Below, one piece after another: positions 53,455 to 59,307 of a DNA stretch of 59,307 nt (positions are counted from its first letter, which is position 1; each line of letters starts with the position of its first letter). Below the pieces are notes generated by a model. The model saw nothing but the letters and a program-made list of their open reading frames with translations, was not told the origin of the DNA and did not search any database. The position numbers and the translations under genes are program-made. Source of the stretch: Flavobacteriaceae bacterium (GTDB taxonomy: Bacteria; Bacteroidota; Bacteroidia; Flavobacteriales; Flavobacteriaceae); contig JANSXF010000023.1 of NCBI GenBank assembly GCA_024743095.1, forward strand, positions 1 to 59,307, read 5' to 3'.

Positions 53455-56055
53455 ATGAACTTTAATAATTTTACCATAAAATCACAGGAAGCCATTCAAA
53501 GGGCCCAGCAATTGGTCCAAGAATTTGGGCATCAACAAATCGAGAACGAACACTTGTTCAAGGCCATTGGCGAGGTCGATGAAAACGTGTTGCCTTTCAT
53601 ATTGAAGAAACTGAACGTCAACACCAACCTCCTCAACCAAATATTGGACAAGGAACTCCAGAGCTTTTCAAAAGTATCGGGAGGTGAAATCATGCTTTCC
53701 AGAGAAGCTGGGAAAACCGTCAACGAAGCAAACATCGTTGCCAAAAATATGGGCGATGAATATGTTTCCGTTGAACACTTGTTACTGGCCATTTTCAAAT
53801 CCAAGAGTAAAATCGCCCAAATCTTAAAAGATCAAGGTGTGACCGAAAAAGATTTGAAAGCCGCCATTGAAGAATTGCGCAAAGGCGGCAAGGTAACCTC
53901 GCAAAGCGCAGAAGAAACCTACAATTCGTTGGACAAATATGCAAACAACCTCAACCAAATGGCCGATAGTGGCAAATTGGACCCCGTAATCGGGCGTGAC
54001 GAGGAAATTCGTAGGGTATTGCAGATTTTGTCCCGACGTACCAAGAACAACCCGATGTTGGTAGGTGAACCCGGTGTGGGTAAAACCGCTATTGCCGAAG
54101 GTCTGGCACACCGGATTATTCAAGGGGATGTTCCCGAGAACTTAAAGGATAAAGTAATTTATTCCCTCGATATGGGTGCACTTATCGCAGGTGCCAAATA
54201 CAAAGGTGAGTTCGAGGAGCGGTTGAAGGCGGTAATCAAAGAGGTAACCTCATCAGATGGGAACATAGTGCTTTTTATTGATGAAATCCACACTTTAGTT
54301 GGTGCTGGGGGCGGACAAGGTGCGATGGATGCCGCAAACATCCTGAAACCTGCCTTGGCCCGTGGTGAATTAAGAGCTATTGGGGCCACTACTTTGGATG
54401 AGTATCAAAAATATTTTGAAAAGGACAAAGCTTTGGAGCGTAGGTTCCAAAAAGTGATGGTGGACGAGCCCGATACCGAGAGTGCCATTTCCATACTTAG
54501 GGGAATTAAGGAAAAATATGAGGCACACCACAAAGTCCGTATCAAAGACGAAGCTGTAATCGGTGCCGTGGAGCTATCACAACGCTACATTACCAACAGG
54601 TTTTTGCCCGATAAGGCTATCGATCTTATGGACGAGGCAGCTTCAAAACTTCGTATGGAAATCAACTCCAAGCCGGAAGAATTGGATGTGCTCGACCGTA
54701 GAATAATGCAGTTGGAAATTGAGTTGGAGGCCATCAAAAGGGAGAACGACACATCTAAATTAAAAACCTTGAATTTAGATCTTGCCAACCTTAAAGAAGA
54801 GCGAAACGAAATCTTTGCCAAGTGGGAAAGCGAAAAGACCGTGGTGGACAATATCCAAAAAACCAAAGAGGATATTGAAAATTATAAGATTGAAGCCGAA
54901 CGTGCAGAGCGAAACGGCGATTACGGAAAAGTGGCCGAATTGAGGTACGGGAAGATAAAAGAAGCCCAAGAACGATTGGAAAAACTCCAAGATGAATTGG
55001 CAGAGCAGCAAACCGCAGGAACCTTGATAAAGGAGGAGGTTACGTATGAGGACATTGCGGAGGTTGTAGCCAAGTGGACCGGTATTCCAGTGAACAAGAT
55101 GATGCAGAGCGAACGCGAAAAACTGTTGAAACTGGAAGATGTACTGCATAAACGCGTAGTTGGTCAAGATGAGGCGATTATAGCCGTATCCGATGCCATC
55201 CGCAGAAGCAGGGCCGGCTTGCAAGATGCCAAAAAGCCGATCGGTTCGTTCCTATTCTTGGGGACAACAGGTGTAGGTAAGACCGAGTTGGCCAAAACCT
55301 TGGCCGCCTATCTGTTCGATGATGAAAACGCCATCACTAGGATAGATATGAGCGAATACCAAGAGCGTCACTCCGTGAGCCGGTTGGTTGGAGCGCCTCC
55401 AGGATATGTGGGTTATGATGAGGGCGGGCAGTTGACCGAAGCCGTAAGGCGTAAACCGTATTCCGTCATCTTGCTGGACGAGATTGAAAAGGCGCACCCT
55501 GATACCTTCAACATACTGTTACAGGTATTGGATGAAGGTAGGTTGACCGACAACAAAGGTCGCGTGGCAGATTTCAAGAACTCCATCATTATTATGACCA
55601 GTAATATGGGAAGCCACATCATTCAGGAGAAGTTTGAAGATACTGTAGATGTGGAAAGTGCTTCAGAGGCGGCCCGAGTAGAAGTTTTGGGATTGCTCCG
55701 CAAGACCATCAGGCCAGAGTTCCTCAACCGTATTGATGACATCATCATGTTTGCACCATTGAGCAAATCGGACATCAAGGACATTGTGGGATTGCAATTG
55801 GAAAACTTGAAAAAAATGTTGGCCAAGCAAAACATTACCCTCGATGCCACCGAAGAAGCGATTACATATTTGGCTGCAAAAGGTTTCGACCCACAATACG
55901 GTGCGCGACCTGTAAAACGATTGATTCAAAAAGAGGTCTTGAACAACCTTTCCAAGGAATTGTTGTCAGGAAAAATAACCTCCGACAGCATAGTGCTCTT
56001 GGACTCCTTTGATGATCGATTGGTATTCAGAAATCAAGATGAGTTGGTAGAGTAA
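53455..56055 (+). CDS. clpB: ATP-dependent disaggregase ClpB
   Basis: ClpB works with DnaK to pull proteins out of aggregates. The 866 residues hold the Clp-N double repeat ([20 protein letters not shown]), AAA module 1 with Walker A GEPGVGKT and Walker [16 protein letters not shown], the ClpB-specific middle coiled coil (about 410-525), and AAA module 2 with [13 protein letters not shown], the pore loop [12 protein letters not shown] and the D2-small domain. The length is standard. The ATG at 53455 begins at the usual MNFNNFT start. Confidence 0.97.
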   Translation: MNFNNFTIKSQEAIQRAQQLVQEFGHQQIENEHLFKAIGEVDENVLPFILKKLNVNTNLLNQILDKELQSFSKVSGGEIMLSREAGKTVNEANIVAKNMGDEYVSVEHLLLAIFKSKSKIAQILKDQGVTEKDLKAAIEELRKGGKVTSQSAEETYNSLDKYANNLNQMADSGKLDPVIGRDEEIRRVLQILSRRTKNNPMLVGEPGVGKTAIAEGLAHRIIQGDVPENLKDKVIYSLDMGALIAGAKYKGEFEERLKAVIKEVTSSDGNIVLFIDEIHTLVGAGGGQGAMDAANILKPALARGELRAIGATTLDEYQKYFEKDKALERRFQKVMVDEPDTESAISILRGIKEKYEAHHKVRIKDEAVIGAVELSQRYITNRFLPDKAIDLMDEAASKLRMEINSKPEELDVLDRRIMQLEIELEAIKRENDTSKLKTLNLDLANLKEERNEIFAKWESEKTVVDNIQKTKEDIENYKIEAERAERNGDYGKVAELRYGKIKEAQERLEKLQDELAEQQTAGTLIKEEVTYEDIAEVVAKWTGIPVNKMMQSEREKLLKLEDVLHKRVVGQDEAIIAVSDAIRRSRAGLQDAKKPIGSFLFLGTTGVGKTELAKTLAAYLFDDENAITRIDMSEYQERHSVSRLVGAPPGYVGYDEGGQLTEAVRRKPYSVILLDEIEKAHPDTFNILLQVLDEGRLTDNKGRVADFKNSIIIMTSNMGSHIIQEKFEDTVDVESASEAARVEVLGLLRKTIRPEFLNRIDDIIMFAPLSKSDIKDIVGLQLENLKKMLAKQNITLDATEEAITYLAAKGFDPQYGARPVKRLIQKEVLNNLSKELLSGKITSDSIVLLDSFDDRLVFRNQDELVE

Positions 56056-56079
56056 TTCTCTAAATAAATTTCAGTCAGC

Positions 56080-56112
56080 CCCCCTCCCCTTACTTTTTGG
56101 GAGGGGGTTTTT
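56080..56112 (+). terminator. Terminator after clpB
   Basis: CCCCCTCCC and GGGAGGGGG form a perfect 9-bp stem with a T run. It is among the strongest hairpins in the window. Confidence 0.9.
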
Positions 56113-56210
56113 ATTTATATCATATTTTATAATCAAAACTTTAGAAATCTATAACTTTTGAATGCCATTACATTTAAATCCTTATTTTAGCTCAAAACCA
56201 GATCCTAAAT

Positions 56211-57524
56211 ATGCCACTGATTATTGCCGTCTTAGGTATTTTACTACTCTTCTTGCTTATCGCAAAATTTAAACTCAACGCCTTTCTTTCCTTTATCATC
56301 GTATGCCTGTTCGTAGGTATTTTTCAAGGAATGGAATTGAGTAATTTAGTCCAATCCATACAACGAGGAATTGGCAATACATTAGGTTTTCTGGTCCTAA
56401 TACTCGGTCTTGGCGCCATGCTGGGAAAATTGGTGGCCGATAGTGGTGCCGCCCAACAAATCACGACGCAATTGGTAGCCAAGTTTGGTGTAAAACATGT
56501 ACAATGGGCCATGGTGGTCACAGGATTTATAGTAGGTATACCGATGTTCTACTCCGTGGGCTTTGTTATTTTGATACCCTTGGTATTTACCGTGGCATTT
56601 TCAACTGGATTACCATTACTTTATGTGGGATTGCCCATGCTCACCTCTTTATCTGTGACCCATGGATATCTTCCTCCCCATCCAGCTCCAACGGCCATTG
56701 CGGCCATGTTCAATGCAGATATAGGAAAAACATTGATGTATGGCCTTATTGTAGCCGTTCCCGCCATTATTGTTGCGGGACCATTGTTCGCTCGAACCCT
56801 AAAAAAGATTGAAGCCAAGCCATTGAAGGAGTTTTACAATGCCGAACCTATACCCGAGGAAGAACTGCCATCGACAGCCATTAGTATTTTGACCGCCCTT
56901 TCCCCTATCATCTTTATTGGAGTGGGCATCGCGGCCGAACAATTTTTAGAGGATGGCGTACTCAGAAATATCCTAGCCTTTATTGGCAACCCAGTTATCG
57001 CTTTACTAATTTCTGTGCTCATCGCCATCTACTCGTTGGGGTTGGCAAAAGGAAAGGAGATGAGTACGATAATGGATTCCTTGTCCGCTTCCGTTTCCAG
57101 TATCACCATGATTCTGTTGATCATTGCCGGGGCCGGGGCATTAAAAGAGGTTTTAATAGACAGTCAAGTAAGTGACTATATCGCTGACAGTTTAAAGGGT
57201 TCCAGTATCTCACCTTTGGTGTTGGCCTGGCTCATCGCTACCGCCATCCGCGTTAGTGTGGGGTCGGCAACCGTAGCCGGGCTTACCGCTGCCGGTATTG
57301 TACTCCCACTCGCTTCAGGTACTGGAACAAGTCCAGAATTAATGGTTTTGGCCATTGGTTCGGGAAGTTTAATGCTTTCACACGTCAACGATACCGGATT
57401 TTGGATGTTCAAGGAGTATTTCAACCTTTCGGTAAAAGAAACGCTTTCTTCATGGACCGTTATGGAAACTTTGGTCGGTGTTATGGGATTATTGGGCGTT
57501 TTAGCAATCAATAGTATAATCTAG
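56211..57524 (+). CDS. GntP-family permease
   Basis: A 437-residue inner membrane permease with about 12 hydrophobic segments, related to gluconate (GntP) and D-serine (DsdX) transporters. Typical segments are LGLGAMLGKLVADSGAAQQI, GIPMFYSVGFVILIPLVFTV, LPPHPAPTAIAAMFNADIGK and VGSATVAGLTAAGIVLPLA. The substrate is a small carboxylate. The RidA and dipeptidase genes behind it favour an amino acid-like or peptide-derived compound. It starts a three-gene operon (11 and 12 bp gaps). Confidence 0.92.
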   Translation: MPLIIAVLGILLLFLLIAKFKLNAFLSFIIVCLFVGIFQGMELSNLVQSIQRGIGNTLGFLVLILGLGAMLGKLVADSGAAQQITTQLVAKFGVKHVQWAMVVTGFIVGIPMFYSVGFVILIPLVFTVAFSTGLPLLYVGLPMLTSLSVTHGYLPPHPAPTAIAAMFNADIGKTLMYGLIVAVPAIIVAGPLFARTLKKIEAKPLKEFYNAEPIPEEELPSTAISILTALSPIIFIGVGIAAEQFLEDGVLRNILAFIGNPVIALLISVLIAIYSLGLAKGKEMSTIMDSLSASVSSITMILLIIAGAGALKEVLIDSQVSDYIADSLKGSSISPLVLAWLIATAIRVSVGSATVAGLTAAGIVLPLASGTGTSPELMVLAIGSGSLMLSHVNDTGFWMFKEYFNLSVKETLSSWTVMETLVGVMGLLGVLAINSII

Positions 57525-57535
57525 CAATAAAATTT

Positions 57536-58003
57536 ATGGAAAAATCACCGTCACAACGAATGGAGGAACTCAGCCTTCAATTTCCACCTGCGCCACCACC
57601 TGCAGGTGTTTATCGACCTGTTTTGGTTGTCGACAACTTATTGTACGTATCGGGCCAGGGACCTGTAAATTTGGATGGCTCCCTTATGAGGGGCCGTGCC
57701 GGAGACGACCTCGATGAGGAACAGGCAAAACTAGCTGCCCGCCAGGTAGGATTGACCATGTTGTCCACGATTACGACACATTTTGGAAGCTTGGACAAAA
57801 TCAAAAGAATGGTAAAAGTTTTGGGAATGGTGAATTGTACTCCAGACTTTGGCAAGCAACCGTATGTAATCAATGGTTTTAGTGAATTGATGGCGGATAT
57901 TTTTGGAAAAGAACATGGCATTGGTGCTCGAAGTGCCGTTGGTATGATGCTTCCAGGAAATATTGCCGTGGAAATTGAAGCCATTTTTGAACTTCACAAA
58001 TAA
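57536..58003 (+). CDS. RidA-family (YjgF/UK114) protein
   Basis: A 155-residue member of the Rid family, which hydrolyses reactive enamines and imines formed by PLP and flavin enzymes. Conserved parts are VVDNLLYVSGQGPVNLDG and ARSAVGMMLPGNIAVEIEAI, including the catalytic arginine before SAVG. At 155 residues it is longer than RidA (128), with an N-terminal extension containing PPAPPPAGVYRPV. In this operon it should deal with an imine from an amino acid released by the dipeptidase. Confidence 0.92.
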   Translation: MEKSPSQRMEELSLQFPPAPPPAGVYRPVLVVDNLLYVSGQGPVNLDGSLMRGRAGDDLDEEQAKLAARQVGLTMLSTITTHFGSLDKIKRMVKVLGMVNCTPDFGKQPYVINGFSELMADIFGKEHGIGARSAVGMMLPGNIAVEIEAIFELHK

Positions 58004-58015
58004 AACCACCCTTTC

Positions 58016-59080
58016 ATGTTTATATTCGATGCCCATCTCGACCTTGCCATGAACGCCCTCGAATGGAACAGGGACCTTAGACTTTCTGTTACCGGGATAA
58101 GGGAGCGTGAACAAGGCATGACCGATAAGCCCGATCGTGGCAAGAACACGGTATCTCTGCCTGCTATGCGAGAAGGGAACATTGGCCTCTGCATGGCCAC
58201 GCAAATTGCACGCTTTGTGGAAAAAGACAGTCCGCTTCCCGGTTGGCATTCCCAGCATCAGGCATGGGCACAGACACAAGGACAATTAGCGTGGTACAAT
58301 ACCATGGAGGAGGCAGGTGAAATGGTTCAAATCAAGGATGTTGAAGGGCTGGAATCACACCTCAAACTTTGGAAGAGCGATGTACCTAAAAAGCCTGTTG
58401 GATATATTCTAAGCTTGGAAGGAGCAGACTCCATAATAGACCTGGATTATTTGGAAAAGTCATACGAATCAGGACTCAGGGCTATCGGACCAGCCCATTA
58501 TGGCCCTGGGATTTACGCTCATGGTACCGATTCGGTAGGAAGCATAGGCCAGAAAGGAAAAGATTTGCTCAAAAAAGTGGAAGAGCTCAATATTGTCTTA
58601 GATGCCACGCACCTTTGCGATAAAAGCTTTTGGGAGACCTTGGATGTCTACCATGGACCCGTTTGGGCCAGCCACAACAATTGTAGAAAACTGGTAGACC
58701 ATAATCGGCAGTTTTCCGATGAGCAAATCAAAGAGCTTATCAACAGGGACGCTGTTATCGGAGTCGCATTGGATGCTTGGATGATGGTTCCCAACTGGAT
58801 CCGCGGTAAATCCACCCCAAAAGAAATGAACGTAACACTGGAAATTGCCGTTGATAATATTGACCACATTTGCCAATTGGCAGGGAACACGAACCATGTT
58901 GGTATTGGAACCGATTTGGACGGTGCTTTCGGGAAAGAGCAGAGCCCGTGGGATTTGGATACGATAGCCGATCTCCAAAAAATCCCGAGTATGTTGAACA
59001 AAAGAGGCTATGATGGCTCGGATATTGAAAAAATTATGAACCAGAACTTTATCAACTTCCTGAGAAAGGTTTGGTCGTAG
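58016..59080 (+). CDS. M19 family dipeptidase
   Basis: A zinc dipeptidase of the renal/membrane dipeptidase (M19) family, 354 residues without a signal peptide, so cytoplasmic. Metal and active-site regions are FIFDAHLDLAMNAL (HxD), LSLEGADSIIDLDYLEKS (Glu ligand), LDATHLCDKSFWET, PVWASHNNCRKL and GIGTDLDGAFG. Members cleave L-D or L-L dipeptides, and some act on D-amino acid dipeptides. With the permease and RidA it forms an uptake and breakdown unit for dipeptide-like compounds. Confidence 0.92.
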   Translation: MFIFDAHLDLAMNALEWNRDLRLSVTGIREREQGMTDKPDRGKNTVSLPAMREGNIGLCMATQIARFVEKDSPLPGWHSQHQAWAQTQGQLAWYNTMEEAGEMVQIKDVEGLESHLKLWKSDVPKKPVGYILSLEGADSIIDLDYLEKSYESGLRAIGPAHYGPGIYAHGTDSVGSIGQKGKDLLKKVEELNIVLDATHLCDKSFWETLDVYHGPVWASHNNCRKLVDHNRQFSDEQIKELINRDAVIGVALDAWMMVPNWIRGKSTPKEMNVTLEIAVDNIDHICQLAGNTNHVGIGTDLDGAFGKEQSPWDLDTIADLQKIPSMLNKRGYDGSDIEKIMNQNFINFLRKVWS

Positions 59081-59176
59081 CCTCAAACAAAACCAAGTTC
59101 CTTTAAACTTCTACTAAGAAAATTACTTTTCAAGAACAACAGGTTAGAAACATGTTAAAATATAGGCTTTCGACCG

Positions 59177-59195
59177 CTTTGATACCAAAGGGTAT
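59177..59195. promoter_or_regulatory. Two overlapping palindromes upstream of the TetR-family gene
   Basis: CTTTG-ATAC-CAAAG and ATACC-AAAG-GGTAT overlap in 59177-59195, about 42 bp before the start of the TetR-family gene. TetR repressors often bind palindromes near their own promoter. The arms are short, so the call is weak. Confidence 0.35.
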
Positions 59196-59237
59196 TTGAT
59201 TTTTTATATCTTAGTTTCGACCAACAGCAACCTAAAA

Positions 59238-59307
59238 ATGACCAAGAAGGCAGAAAGGACCACCGCATATATTATAGAAACCGTAGCTCCTATTTTTAAC
59301 AGGCACG
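59238..59307 (+). CDS. TetR/AcrR-family regulator (partial, cut by window edge)
   Basis: Only 23 codons are present. The sequence TAYIIETVAPIFNRH fits helix 1 of a TetR-family DNA-binding domain (the usual form is IIETAAxLFxxxGY). The stop and the ligand-binding part lie outside the window. The ATG at 59238 is the natural start. Confidence 0.65.
   Translation, partial: MTKKAERTTAYIIETVAPIFNRH

Overview
The window is a 59.3 kb piece of a chromosome from a member of the Bacteroidota, most likely a marine Flavobacteriaceae in or near Muricauda/Allomuricauda. The genus is an inference from protein style only. The evidence for the group is Bacteroidota-type promoters (TTG, 19-20 bp, TAnnTTTG) before the SRP RNA and pheT, very weak Shine-Dalgarno sequences, many lipoproteins with thioredoxin-like or PD40 domains, a 390-residue LeuA and a YbiT-like ABC-F protein with one dead ATP site. 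I see no tRNA, rRNA, CRISPR array, insertion sequence or prophage gene.

Layout. (1) 0.3-9.1 kb: a ModE-like regulator converges on a ten-gene minus-strand operon for molybdenum cofactor (Moco), with genes overlapping or nearly touching. In transcription order it encodes a cysteine desulfurase, XdhC, a MobA/MocA-like nucleotidyltransferase, MoaD, MoeB with a rhodanese domain, MoaE, a MoaC-MoaB fusion, MoaA, MoeA and a TSUP permease. Sulfur supply, pterin synthesis, metal insertion and Moco sulfuration are together, but no molybdoenzyme or molybdate transporter is in view. (2) 9.2-10.7 kb: ArsR, DUF6428 protein and a three-cysteine arsenate reductase-like protein, with two copies of a palindromic operator but no efflux pump. 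(3) 10.7-20.7 kb: secreted or lipoprotein enzymes, a DoxX protein, CsaA, a cation/proton antiporter, a PD40 protein and a LuxR-type regulator whose receiver has Glu at the phosphorylation site. (4) 20.7-43.2 kb: housekeeping and amino acid genes (dnaK, sdaA, panB, leuA-leuB, pheT, an ABC-F ATPase, fsa), several lineage-specific unknowns and the small SRP RNA.

(5) 44.7-50.1 kb is the most unusual part. A LytTR regulator with a degenerate receiver (Asn at the phosphoacceptor position, no conserved Lys) is followed by a 21-bp tandem direct repeat, a very acidic 57-residue lipoprotein, a basic 79-residue membrane peptide, a terminator, a TPR histidine kinase lipoprotein, a response regulator and an unknown 221-residue protein. 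The promoter regions of the LytTR gene and of the unknown gene share a 21-bp element (19 of 21 identical), placed exactly 20 bp before a TAACTT hexamer in both. I read this as a possible undescribed signalling and small-peptide system. The sequence elements are seen; the function is inferred.

(6) 50.1-59.3 kb: glyA, a lipoprotein of unknown function, a YtxJ-like bacillithiol-system protein, clpB, a GntP permease/RidA/M19 dipeptidase operon and the start of a TetR-family gene cut by the window edge.
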